9,295 nt of DNA, taken from CAYNFH01 sp964396385 (lineage in GTDB: Bacteria > Armatimonadota > Chthonomonadetes > Chthonomonadales > CAJBBX01). This document shows, piece by piece, positions 1 to 6,971 of this stretch. Position 1 is the stretch's first letter. Each line of letters opens with the position of its first letter. The DNA lies in contig CAYNFH010000241.1 in NCBI GenBank assembly GCA_964396385.1, forward strand, positions 1-9,295, read 5' to 3'. Made by a program: the position numbers and the translations under genes. The notes beneath the pieces are model-generated. The model did not search any database. It was not told where the DNA came from and was given only the letters and a program-made list of their open reading frames with translations.

Positions 1-1449
1 ACTTGTCATCCTTCGACCTGCTTCCGGCATTGTCGCGGGAGACGCTCTCTGGCGCCTGGTTGCGGATATTCTGCGCGACGGACTGGCTGCCGGCTGCCGG
101 CGCGTTGTTAGCCCCAGTGCCGCCCCCGAGCCCGCCCATCGCCCCGCCGAATGCTCGGACCGGTGTTCCGGGATTCTGCGCGGGAGCCCGGCGAAACACG
201 TAGCCATCCTGCTGCTGCGTACCACCCGCCAGTCCAAAATACATGCCGTTGGAGCCAAGGCTNNNNNNNNNNGATCCAGCTTTGCAGTCTGAAGCCTGGC
301 CCGGAGCGCGGGAAGCCGGTCCCGCGGTACCAGCAGGGTCACCGTCAGCGGCTGATCCGGCGCTGCGCGGCTGAGCGAATGCGCCTGCGCCGGTGGAGCA
401 GCGCTCGCGCCTTCCGCGCGCGCCTCGGCGAGCACGACGGCCGCAGCCCGCTCGGGATTGGCCGCTGCCAGGTCCAGGGTCTCCACCGCCTGCCGGGAGT
501 TCGCGCTCTGCTGCTCGTCCTCACGCTGTGGTTTGGTCCGAAGGCTATTGACGGCGGGCTGCTCAGCCAGGACGCCCGGCGTCACCGCACCCGCAGGGAC
601 CCTGCCCCGATCCATGAACGTCCTGGCAGGCACGGTTTCCAGCGCCGGGGGCCCCGCGGGGCCGGCCGGAAGGTGATCCGCCGCCGGTTCGGAGGAGCGC
701 GGCTCGGAACGCAGCACGGACGCCTTGCCCGACGTCCGGCCGGATGGCGGAGGCCCGGCCAGCCGGGGACGCGAGACCGGAATATCGGAAGGCAGGTGGA
801 ACGCGCTGGTCGCGGCAGGCGCCTGCGCGATCTGCTGCGGGTTTTTGGTAGATGTCGCCTGGGGATTCGCGGCGACCGTGGTAGGCGACTTGGCTGGCGC
901 AGCGACTCCGGGGAGTACGACAGGCGGCGGAGCGGCTGCGGTCGCAGCCGCAGGACGCCCGGGCTGTGGCCCGCGCTCTCCGGCGGCCGGTGCGGTCGGT
1001 TTAGCTGCCGGCTCGCCCGCGGCACTTCCCTTCGCCATCTCCGGCGGTGCCTCCGCCACCCGCGCGCTACTCTTCAAAGCGAGGGAAGCCGGCGACGGCT
1101 GCGTCCCTGGATTCTGCAGGTAGACCACCCCGAGGGCGAAGGCGCAGGCGGCCGCGCCCGCGAGCGTCCAGACCGGCGCGGAGCGCCACCAGGGACGGCG
1201 CGCGGGACGGGGCGCAGGCGTGACCGCGGGCTCCGGCAGGCTCTCCAGGATACGGGCGCGCAGCTCGGGACGCGGCACGGCCACGTCCAGCGCGCGGAGC
1301 TGCGCGGACATCCGCTCGATCTCCGCAAGGTCGCGCCGGCAGGAGTCGCACGCGTCCAGGTGCTGCGCGACCGTGGAGCGGGCCCTGGGCCCCAGCTCTC
1401 CGTCCGCGTACGCTTTCAGTTCGTCCTTGATAGTGGCGCAGGGTGTCAT
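1..1449 (-). CDS. Membrane-bound zinc-finger anti-sigma factor (partial; contains assembly gap)
   Basis: Likely anti-sigma factor that holds the adjacent ECF sigma factor at the membrane. The ATG at 1447-1449 overlaps the sigma stop codon as ATGA, which implies coupled translation. The cytoplasmic N-terminus has the ZAS/zf-HC2 motif H30-x3-C34-x2-C37 (HLDACDSC), with C4 as a possible extra ligand. A hydrophobic helix spans about residues 93-111, preceded by RRPWWR. After it comes a long Ala/Pro/Ser-rich, probably disordered exported region (about 113-365), then a more ordered segment containing PLTVTLLVPRDRLPALR. The frame stays open from 1449 to 274, then meets the N run at 263-272. Left of the gap a convincing frame resumes (SLGSNGMYFGLAGG, then Gly/Asn/Ser-rich), but in a different phase, so the drawn gap length must be wrong. 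The protein has at least 392 residues before the gap and about 87 after it, and runs off the left edge. Much longer than a typical anti-sigma factor. Family call is firm; inducing signal unknown. Confidence 0.85.
   Translation of the reverse strand, partial: MTPCATIKDELKAYADGELGPRARSTVAQHLDACDSCRRDLAEIERMSAQLRALDVAVPRPELRARILESLPEPAVTPAPRPARRPWWRSAPVWTLAGAAACAFALGVVYLQNPGTQPSPASLALKSSARVAEAPPEMAKGSAAGEPAAKPTAPAAGERGPQPGRPAAATAAAPPPVVLPGVAAPAKSPTTVAANPQATSTKNPQQIAQAPAATSAFHLPSDIPVSRPRLAGPPPSGRTSGKASVLRSEPRSSEPAADHLPAGPAGPPALETVPARTFMDRGRVPAGAVTPGVLAEQPAVNSLRTKPQREDEQQSANSRQAVETLDLAAANPERAAAVVLAEARAEGASAAPPAQAHSLSRAAPDQPLTVTLLVPRDRLPALRARLQTAKLDXXXXALAPTACILDWRVVRSSRMATCFAGLPRRIPEHRSEHSAGRWAGSGAALGLTTRRQPAASPSRRISATRRQRASPATMPEAGRRMTS
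263..272. other. Assembly gap (10 Ns) inside the anti-sigma gene
   Basis: Ten Ns interrupt the anti-sigma coding region. Coding triplets to the right start at positions congruent to 1 mod 3, and those to the left at positions congruent to 2 mod 3. An intact gene would need 2, 5, 8 or 11 (and so on) unknown bases, not 10. Ten is therefore a placeholder and not a measured length. The flanks are Pro/Ala- and Gly-rich coding DNA, which may explain why assembly failed here. Confidence 0.95.
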
Positions 1450-2003
1450 GCCGATGGCTCACACACATATCCGCCCAGCAGCTCGCGCAGGCGGGTAAAG
1501 GCGTTGGACAGGCGCGACTTCACGGTGCCTACCGGCACGCCGAGCGCTTCCGAGCACTCGGCGTAGGTGAGTCCGTGCAGCTCATGCAGAATGATGACGT
1601 CACGGTGCAGCGGCGAGAGCTTGGTGAGCGCCTTGTCGATATGGGTCGATAGCTCTTCCATGGTTGTGGCCGCAACGGGGTCGTCGCGCCAGTGGCTGGT
1701 CGCGAGCCCCAGGGTCTCGTCATAGGGCACACATTCGGGCCGTTTGCGCCGCCGGTACTCCAGGCAGTGGTTCACGGCCACCCGGTAGATCCAGGTTGAG
1801 AGGGACGCCTGCCCGCGGAATCCGCCGACGTTGCGGTAGATGCCGAGGAAGGTCTCCTGGGTCAGGTCTTCCGCGTCCTGGACGGAGTCGGCGTAGCGGA
1901 GGGCGAGCCGGTACACGCGAGTCTCATAATGGTCCATGAGCTCCTCGAACGCGCTCCGGTCTCCCTGTTGGAGCCGCCGCACTAACCGTTTTTCGTCGTA
2001 CAC
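1446..2003 (-). CDS. ECF-family RNA polymerase sigma factor
   Basis: 185-residue sigma-70 family, extracytoplasmic-function sigma factor, a normal length for the group. Region 2 (about residues 17-88) has the core-binding motif DAEDLTQETFL at 43-53 and the STWIYRVAVNHCLEYRRRKR stretch that melts and reads the -10 element. Region 4 (about 124-177) carries the helix-turn-helix LTYAECSEALGVPVGTVKSRL that reads the -35 element. The acidic linker between them (about 89-120) is variable, and there is no region 3. The start is GTG at 2001-2003. No ATG lies between it and the upstream in-frame stop at 2058-2060. A GACGAGG stretch lies upstream at slightly long spacing. The stop overlaps the anti-sigma ATG, so the two form a sigma/anti-sigma operon. 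It probably activates its own promoter, as such factors commonly do. The rest of the regulon cannot be told from here. Confidence 0.95.
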   Translation of the reverse strand: MYDEKRLVRRLQQGDRSAFEELMDHYETRVYRLALRYADSVQDAEDLTQETFLGIYRNVGGFRGQASLSTWIYRVAVNHCLEYRRRKRPECVPYDETLGLATSHWRDDPVAATTMEELSTHIDKALTKLSPLHRDVIILHELHGLTYAECSEALGVPVGTVKSRLSNAFTRLRELLGGYVCEPSA

Positions 2004-2059
2004 GGCCGACGCGTCCTCGTCTTCCCGCCGGGCGCAGCCCTCGTGGCCATTCTGCTTCT

Positions 2060-2087
2060 ATTGTTGCGCGGAGGAGGGAAAGGGTTC
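2060..2087 (-). promoter_or_regulatory. Possible ECF-type promoter upstream of the sigma factor
   Basis: In the 90-nt gap between the HEAT gene and the sigma factor, the minus strand reads GAACCC (2082-2087), a 16-nt spacer, then AACAAT (2060-2065). GAAC-type -35 boxes are characteristic of ECF promoters, and autoregulation is common in this group. The match is short and was found by eye only. Confidence 0.25.
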
Positions 2088-2093
2088 AGTAGT

Positions 2094-3572
2094 CTACTGT
2101 GCCTGCGGGGCGCCGATGCGCTGGAGTGCCTCCTCGGCCGAGGCGCGCACATCGGCGTCCGGACTCTGGGCGAGCTTCTGGAGGGTTGTTGCCGCCTGCC
2201 GGCCGCCGATGCTGCCCAGCGCTACCACGGCCCAACGCTGCACGCCGGGCGGGCCGGAGGCGGCGCGCTCCAGGTCCGGCACGGCCGATTCGCCCATCCG
2301 GCTGAGCGCGCGGGCGGCAAGGTAGGCGATAGTCTCGGGGCCGGAGAGCGCGGCCGTTAACGCCGGCTGAGCCGGCTGGCCGATCCGCCCCAGCGCATCC
2401 GCAGCGGCTTCGGCGACCGTGCCGTCACGGTCGCTCAGTAGCGCCACGAGCGGCTGCACGGCCTGAATGTTGCCCTGGAACCCGAGCGCCAGGGCCGCCT
2501 GCACGCGCACTTTGGCGTCCGAGTCGTGCGTGGCGGCGGTCAGGCCGGCATCCGCCGTTGGATCCTGCATTCGGCCGAGCGCCTCGGCGGCCTCCTGCCG
2601 GACGTCGGACTTGGGCGAGTGGAGCGCGGCCAGCAGCGGGCCGACGGCCGGCTTGCCGGCGTGGGCCAGCGCGCCTACGGCGGCCAGGCGGACCTTCAGG
2701 TCGTAGTCGTCCAGCGTGCGGATCAGGGTCTGGATGGCGCTCGGCGTGGCGATGAGGCCCAGGCCGGTGGCGGCCTCCGCGCGCGCCTCGTTGTCCTCGT
2801 TCGGGTTGGCCAGCGCATTCGTGAGGGCCCGCTCGCCGGTCGGGGTGCCGATACGGGCGATGGCGCTGATCGCCACGCGGTGGACCTGCGGCGACTTCTT
2901 TAGCTCTTCCAGCAGATAGGGGATAGCGGTGGAGCTGCCCACCTTGCCCATCGCGTCCTCGGCGGCCATCACCACGGCGTCATCCTTGTCCGCCAGGTAG
3001 GTCGCCAGCTCCTTGACGCTTTGCTCCTTCTCCGCAGGAAGTCCGCCCAGCACGTCTCCGGCCGAAGAGCGGGCTCCGCCCTCCTTTTTCATGATGGCGC
3101 AGACCTTGGGGATGATGCGCGCGGCGACCGCCGGGTCCCGACTGCCCAGGATCTGGAGCGCTTTCACCGATCCCTGGCGCTGGTTGGCGTCACCCTCCTT
3201 GATGCCGTCCACGACCTTCTGGAGCGTATCGTCACTCTTCGCAGCGATCTTTACGATCCCCTGGAGCGCGTAGTCGCGCACCGGCTTGTCGGCGTCCTTG
3301 AGCATGCCGTCGAGCTGGCCGACGGCGTCCGGCGTCCCCAGCGCCACCAGGGCGTCCACCGCGCGCTCGCGCGTCGTGATGGACTCGCCGGTGAAGGAGT
3401 CCGCGAACTGCTCGCGCTTTATGAGTTCATCAGCGGCCGCGGGCGCCCGGGGCGAACTGCTGGCGATGGCGTCCACCAGGCTCCGCATGTGGCGGCTGTG
3501 GGATACGGCGAGGCCGACCACAATGGCGACGATGATGGCGAATACCGCGTAGTTGACGTACTTGCGGCTCAT
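2094..3572 (-). CDS. Membrane-anchored HEAT-repeat protein
   Basis: 492-residue protein with an uncleaved-looking N-terminal anchor (hydrophobic residues 8-24, after MSRKYVNYAV). From about residue 65 to the end it is built of roughly a dozen HEAT/PBS-lyase-type repeats of about 30 residues. Each repeat shows an A-x-x-A-L-G-x-I/L/M-G type second helix, for example AAEALGRM, AALALGFQG, AADALGRIG and AVVALGSIG. Such arrays form a curved alpha-solenoid for protein binding; no catalytic residues are visible. The ATG at 3570-3572 is preceded by AGGAG at 5-nt spacing. The gene follows the kinase after 75 nt, a gap filled with heptamer repeats, and precedes the ECF sigma factor. Context suggests a scaffold or adaptor for the kinase module, but this is inference. 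Relation to phycobilin lyases is at repeat level only. The side of the membrane that carries the solenoid is not certain from sequence. Confidence 0.9.
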   Translation of the reverse strand: MSRKYVNYAVFAIIVAIVVGLAVSHSRHMRSLVDAIASSSPRAPAAADELIKREQFADSFTGESITTRERAVDALVALGTPDAVGQLDGMLKDADKPVRDYALQGIVKIAAKSDDTLQKVVDGIKEGDANQRQGSVKALQILGSRDPAVAARIIPKVCAIMKKEGGARSSAGDVLGGLPAEKEQSVKELATYLADKDDAVVMAAEDAMGKVGSSTAIPYLLEELKKSPQVHRVAISAIARIGTPTGERALTNALANPNEDNEARAEAATGLGLIATPSAIQTLIRTLDDYDLKVRLAAVGALAHAGKPAVGPLLAALHSPKSDVRQEAAEALGRMQDPTADAGLTAATHDSDAKVRVQAALALGFQGNIQAVQPLVALLSDRDGTVAEAAADALGRIGQPAQPALTAALSGPETIAYLAARALSRMGESAVPDLERAASGPPGVQRWAVVALGSIGGRQAATTLQKLAQSPDADVRASAEEALQRIGAPQAQ

Positions 3573-3577
3573 AGGAT

Positions 3578-3582
3578 CTCCT
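3578..3582 (-). promoter_or_regulatory. Ribosome binding site of the HEAT-repeat gene
   Basis: AGGAG on the minus strand, 5 nt before the ATG at 3570-3572. It lies just beyond the last unit of the heptamer array, so the array forms the leader of this gene. Confidence 0.7.
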
Positions 3583-3583
3583 G

Positions 3584-3639
3584 ATAGGACGACGGAGGAC
3601 GGATGACGGACGACCGACCACGGACCACGGACGGCAGAC
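3584..3639. repeat. Heptamer tandem repeat array (8 degenerate units)
   Basis: Eight consecutive 7-bp units with plus-strand consensus GACGGAC (GTCCGTC on the coding strand). Units 3619-3625 and 3626-3632 are identical (CACGGAC); the end units are the most diverged. The array fills nearly all of the 75-nt gap between the kinase stop and the HEAT-gene start. The period is directly visible; function is unknown. Confidence 0.85.
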
Positions 3640-3647
3640 GAGTGATT

Positions 3648-5372
3648 CTATCCGCTCACGGCGGCGATAAAGCTCCCGCACGCGAGCAGGGAGAGCACGA
3701 CGATCGCCAGACTCCACAGCTTCCAATGCTTGCGCGCGAAGTTCTGGAACAGCAGCATGCCGCCGATGGGCACGCCCGTGCCGATAAGCGGCGTGAGCAT
3801 CTGGGTGGATCCGGTCCGCTGGGCGATACCGCAGTACGCTCCCAGAATCACCACCATTACCGAAAGCAGAAGCCCGGTACCGATCCGTTCCTCGATTCCC
3901 AGGTCTGCCTCACGGCACACCATGAGGAGCATTGCCGCCAGCAAGCTTGAGGCAAGCGCGGCTGCGGGAACCAGATAGCGCGCCGGCCCGATAACTGAGA
4001 GCAGCATAGCGGTGACTAATGGCAAGGCTACACTTGCGAGCACCGGTATGAACCATATAGCGATATCGCTGAACCGCGGCCGCGCCGGCAGCACCCGCAT
4101 CCGCAGCGGGATCTCCACTCGGCCGGCGCTGGTGTCCAGCCGCAGGGGCTCGTCGAAGTCGCCCGTCTGCCACACCTGCTCGGAGAGTGCGGTGATGGTA
4201 AGCGTCTGCCTGCGACCGTCGAAACGGGGCGGCGACACGTGCGCCCAGGCCGGTCCGGACGCCACGGCCCCCCCTTGCGGCCCCTCGCCGTCTACGATGC
4301 GGACCACGATCCGTGTCGTCTTCTGCTCGCCCTTGCGCAGCTCCCCAAAATAGACCGACTGCGGCTGCACCACCACGTGCGCCGGCTTGACCTCCTTGGG
4401 ACGCAGCAGCGACGGCAGCAAGCTGCGCGGTCGCTCCGCGATGGATGGCGGCTCCGCGACCGTGAACATTCCAACGGGCGTCGCAATAGAGCCGGCCGCC
4501 GGACGCGGCGGGGCGGTTTCGCGCGTTGAGCCCCCGGCCATAACCAGCGTCCGTAGGTGGGCCGGCTCCCGGTGGTCGAGAATTGCCTGCAGGTCATCCC
4601 TGAATTCGCCGGCCGATTGGTACCTGTCCTGCTTATCGCGTGCCAGGGCGCGCGCCATCACGCGTTCCAGCGCCGGCGGTACGTCCGGCACGTGCTCGGA
4701 GAGCGGGGCGGGTGTTTCGGTCATCAGTGCGCGCCGCCACGCGAACGGGTCCTTCACGCGAGGCGGGTTGAAGGGCCGAGCGGCGGTGAGCATCTCATAC
4801 AGGGTCACCCCCACCGCCCAGATGTCGCTCTGATGGTCGGAGCGGCGGTCCTCGAAGTCTTCCGGCGCCATGTAGGCGTACGTGCCCGCGCCGCCCGCGT
4901 AGGAGTTGGTGGAGAGGATCTCTGCGAGCCCGAAGTCCACCAGTTTGACGCAGTCCTCGCGGTCCACCAGAATGTTGGCGGGCTTGATGTCGCGATGGAC
5001 GGTCCGCATCCGGTGTGCATAGTCCAGCGCGTCCAGGGTCTGGGTGGTGATGCGGAGGGTCCGGTCCAGCGGCAGCCGGCCATCGCGGCGGAGCAGCTCC
5101 TGCAGGTTCTGCCCCTTTACGTACTCCATGTCAATGACCACATGGCCCTCGATCATATCGACGCCGTTCACGCGGACGATGTTGGGGTGCTGGAGCCGGT
5201 CGATGACCCGGGCCTCCTCCAAGAAGCGATTGACATCGGAAGCCTGGAGGTCTATCTCCTTGAGGGCCACCTGCTTCTTCAGCAGCGTGTCCCACGCGAG
5301 GTAGACGATGCCGGAGACGCCATGCCCGAGCACGTCGACGCGCTCGTACTTGCCGAGCTTACCGAGCGCCAT
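3648..5372 (-). CDS. Hanks-type Ser/Thr protein kinase with C-terminal membrane helices
   Basis: 574 residues. The kinase domain (about 8-267) looks fully active: glycine loop GHGVSG (16-21), ATP-binding lysine K38 in VALKEID, likely alpha-C glutamate E53, catalytic loop HRDIKPAN (126-133), metal-binding DFG (146-148), and APE (169-171) after the activation loop with T164 in GAGTYAYMAPE. A Pro-rich linker follows, then a beta-rich, probably Ig-like domain (about 330-428, VYFGELRKGEQ). About five membrane helices follow, near 436-460, 465-486, 497-515, 524-543 and 551-571. Most bacterial kinases have one helix and an outer sensor. Here the beta domain precedes the first helix and so should be cytoplasmic. 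The ATG lies inside the end of the phosphatase gene (14-nt overlap) with a strong GGAGGAGG upstream, so kinase and phosphatase should be co-translated. Substrates are unknown; the FHA protein of this operon is the obvious candidate. Confidence 0.95.
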   Translation of the reverse strand: MALGKLGKYERVDVLGHGVSGIVYLAWDTLLKKQVALKEIDLQASDVNRFLEEARVIDRLQHPNIVRVNGVDMIEGHVVIDMEYVKGQNLQELLRRDGRLPLDRTLRITTQTLDALDYAHRMRTVHRDIKPANILVDREDCVKLVDFGLAEILSTNSYAGGAGTYAYMAPEDFEDRRSDHQSDIWAVGVTLYEMLTAARPFNPPRVKDPFAWRRALMTETPAPLSEHVPDVPPALERVMARALARDKQDRYQSAGEFRDDLQAILDHREPAHLRTLVMAGGSTRETAPPRPAAGSIATPVGMFTVAEPPSIAERPRSLLPSLLRPKEVKPAHVVVQPQSVYFGELRKGEQKTTRIVVRIVDGEGPQGGAVASGPAWAHVSPPRFDGRRQTLTITALSEQVWQTGDFDEPLRLDTSAGRVEIPLRMRVLPARPRFSDIAIWFIPVLASVALPLVTAMLLSVIGPARYLVPAAALASSLLAAMLLMVCREADLGIEERIGTGLLLSVMVVILGAYCGIAQRTGSTQMLTPLIGTGVPIGGMLLFQNFARKHWKLWSLAIVVLSLLACGSFIAAVSG

Positions 5373-6789
5373 GGTCCGCCTCCTCCGGCTGGCGCGGCCC
5401 CACGCGCACGCGCAGTACCTTCAGGACACCGCCATCCACGATGTAGATGTTGCCCTGGCGGTCCACCGCGATTCCGTCCGGCCCCTTCAGCTTGCCCGGG
5501 GCCGTCAGCGTCGCGATCCGCGTGCCGGACGGCTTGAACTTGTCGATCCGTTTGGCGGAGTGGTAGGCGATGTACAGGTTGCCCTGCGAGTCCACCGCCC
5601 AGTGCTGGTCCACGGCAGGATCCTTCACTTTTGTGGGGGCGCCGAAGTCGCCGCTGGTCGTGCCTCTGGGACTGACGTGCAGAATGCGTCCATCGCGGGA
5701 GAGGGCGTAGACATTGCCGTCCGGATCGCAGGCGAGGGGCGCTCCGCGCAGCGGCTCGGTCGGGATAGCCACCGGGGGAGCATACGTAACCGTTTGAGCG
5801 GGCCCGGGCCGAGGCGGCGCGGTAGACGGCCCCGGCGAGTTGTTGGTCCTGGGCGCCGGAGCTCGATTAACGATCCAGAGGGCCAGCCCGGTCAGCCCGA
5901 CGATGAGGAGCAGCAGCGGCAGGAACCAGGCGACGCGGGGGCCGTGAGGCGGAGGCGGCGGCTCGTACTGGTCGCGTCCGGCGCCGTTCAGCTCCGGCTC
6001 TTCGGCCGGAGGCAGGTGGATGGGAGTAAAGTCGCCGTAGCGCACCACCACCGCTGTGATGTTGTCCACGCCGCCGTTGGCGTTCGCCACCGCCACCAGG
6101 GATTCCGCGGCCTGCTTGGGGTCCGCGACGCCGGAGAGCACGGCCGCGATCTCCTGGTCCCCGACCATGTTAGTGAGGCCGTCGGAGCAGAGCAGGAGGG
6201 TGTCTCCGGAGCGGAGGGCGAGGAGATCCACGTCCGGCGACACGTCGTCCGTTATGCCGATGGCACGGGTGATGACGTTACGGTACCGGCTGGAGCGGGC
6301 CTCTGCGGCGGTGAGGTCCCCGGCCAGAACGTGCTCCTGCACCAGGGAGTGGTCGCTGGTGATCTGCCGGAGCGCGCCGCCCCGCAGCAGGTAGATACGG
6401 CTGTCGCCGACATTCCCGATGGCGGCGACGCCGCCTCGGATCAGCACCGCGACGCAGGTGGTGCCCATGCCCCGCAGCTCCGGATTGGCCCTTGCCTGCA
6501 TCCACACGGCGCGGTTGGCAGCCACAATGCCTTCGGAGAGTGCCTGTGCCAGCGCTTCCTCACCGTCGTCGCCGGATTCCAGCGCCTCCCGCACCACGTC
6601 CGGCACGGTCTGCACGGTGACGCGGCTGGCGATCTCGCCTCCGGCGCGGCCACCCATGCCGTCGGCGACCACGTAGAGCCCGTCCGCGGAGCCGTCGAGG
6701 TCGCCCGCGGCGAGGACGGCCATGCTGTCCTGGTTCATCTTGCGCACGCGGCCGATGTCTGTGGCGGCGCCGCAGGCTAGCGGTGGCAT
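5359..6789 (-). CDS. PP2C-family Ser/Thr phosphatase with membrane helix and NHL-like repeats
   Basis: 476 residues. The catalytic PPM/PP2C domain (about 8-255) has all main motifs: RVRKMNQDS (14-22), the metal-binding VVADGMGG (D43), GNVGDSRIYLLR (125-136), LLLCSDGL (D203) and GGVDNITAVVV (D242). It should remove phosphate from Ser/Thr in the cytoplasm and counter the downstream kinase. After an acidic, Pro-rich linker, a membrane helix spans about 288-308, then a Pro-rich stalk. The C-terminus (about 345-462) has about three NHL-like repeats, with hallmarks ACDPDGNVYALS, AVDSQGNLYIAY and AVDRQGNIYIVD. A full NHL propeller normally has about six, so this one is partial or assembles between subunits. 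The ATG at 6787-6789 is the only start that keeps the first motif intact. Topology places the NHL part outside the cytoplasm. It is the positional equivalent of actinobacterial PstP, which has no NHL part. Confidence 0.93.
   Translation of the reverse strand: MPPLACGAATDIGRVRKMNQDSMAVLAAGDLDGSADGLYVVADGMGGRAGGEIASRVTVQTVPDVVREALESGDDGEEALAQALSEGIVAANRAVWMQARANPELRGMGTTCVAVLIRGGVAAIGNVGDSRIYLLRGGALRQITSDHSLVQEHVLAGDLTAAEARSSRYRNVITRAIGITDDVSPDVDLLALRSGDTLLLCSDGLTNMVGDQEIAAVLSGVADPKQAAESLVAVANANGGVDNITAVVVRYGDFTPIHLPPAEEPELNGAGRDQYEPPPPPHGPRVAWFLPLLLLIVGLTGLALWIVNRAPAPRTNNSPGPSTAPPRPGPAQTVTYAPPVAIPTEPLRGAPLACDPDGNVYALSRDGRILHVSPRGTTSGDFGAPTKVKDPAVDQHWAVDSQGNLYIAYHSAKRIDKFKPSGTRIATLTAPGKLKGPDGIAVDRQGNIYIVDGGVLKVLRVRVGPRQPEEADHGAR
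5379..5386 (-). promoter_or_regulatory. Strong Shine-Dalgarno of the kinase, inside the phosphatase gene
   Basis: GGAGGAGG on the minus strand, 6 nt before the kinase ATG at 5370-5372 and within the last codons of the phosphatase. It fixes the kinase start and supports coupled expression of the pair. Confidence 0.85.
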
Positions 6790-6808
6790 GAGTGCGTGGG
6801 TATCTTCC

Positions 6809-6907
6809 TTACTCCACGTCCTTTCGGAGGAGCCAGGTGAGGTAGAGCATGAAAAGGACGAGGAGGGCGAGGAACCCGAACCTGGCGATGCCCAGGATCA
6901 CGTTCAC
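6809..6907 (-). CDS. Small single-pass membrane protein, FhaB N-terminus-like
   Basis: 32 residues from GTG at 6905-6907, ending 19 nt before the phosphatase. The start is chosen because AGGGAG (6915-6920) lies 7 nt upstream; a second GTG at 6899-6901 is the alternative. The frame stays open further upstream to an ATG at 6989-6991, but that part crosses the end of the FHA gene and a tandem repeat and is unlikely to be used. Almost the whole protein is one hydrophobic helix (ARFGFLALLVLFMLYLTWLL), closed by RKDVE. From memory, FhaB proteins start with such a helix, also with a GFL..L..F core and a short charged end, before a linker and an FHA domain. The position between the fhaA-like and phosphatase genes is also that of fhaB. 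Here the FHA domain is missing and there is no room for it. It may be a working mini-protein or a remnant. Confidence 0.6.
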   Translation of the reverse strand: MNVILGIARFGFLALLVLFMLYLTWLLRKDVE

Positions 6908-6923
6908 CGGCCGTCTCCCTGAA
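6904..6923. repeat. Direct repeat, copy 1 (partner at 6972-6991)
   Basis: A 20-bp stretch starting TCACCGGCC that matches 6972-6991 at 18 of 20 positions. On the coding strand this copy carries the AGGGAG ribosome site of the small membrane protein. The partner copy encodes the last codons and the stop of the FHA gene. Confidence 0.8.
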
Positions 6924-6925
6924 CC

Positions 6926-6960
6926 GATGTGAGATGGCTGACGGCTGATGGCTGATGTGA
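6926..6960. repeat. Heptamer tandem repeat array (5 units)
   Basis: Five 7-bp units on the plus strand. The two outer units are both GATGTGA, the second and fourth are GATGGCT, and the middle one is GACGGCT, so the order of units reads the same both ways. The array fills the gap between the FHA gene and the small membrane protein and lies between the two copies of the 20-bp direct repeat. Confidence 0.85.
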
Positions 6961-6971
6961 ATGAGATCCAG

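Noticed and set aside
151..1566. Long plus-strand open frame opposite the anti-sigma gene
   Set aside because: It is Arg-rich, crosses the N gap and lies antisense to a gene with a clear zinc-finger motif, helix and start overlap; a typical shadow frame in high-GC DNA.
3584..3639. CRISPR array
   Set aside because: The units are 7 bp with no spacers; it is a simple tandem repeat.
4557..6780. Long plus-strand frames opposite the kinase and phosphatase
   Set aside because: They are antisense to complete, motif-rich domains and show no recognisable family.
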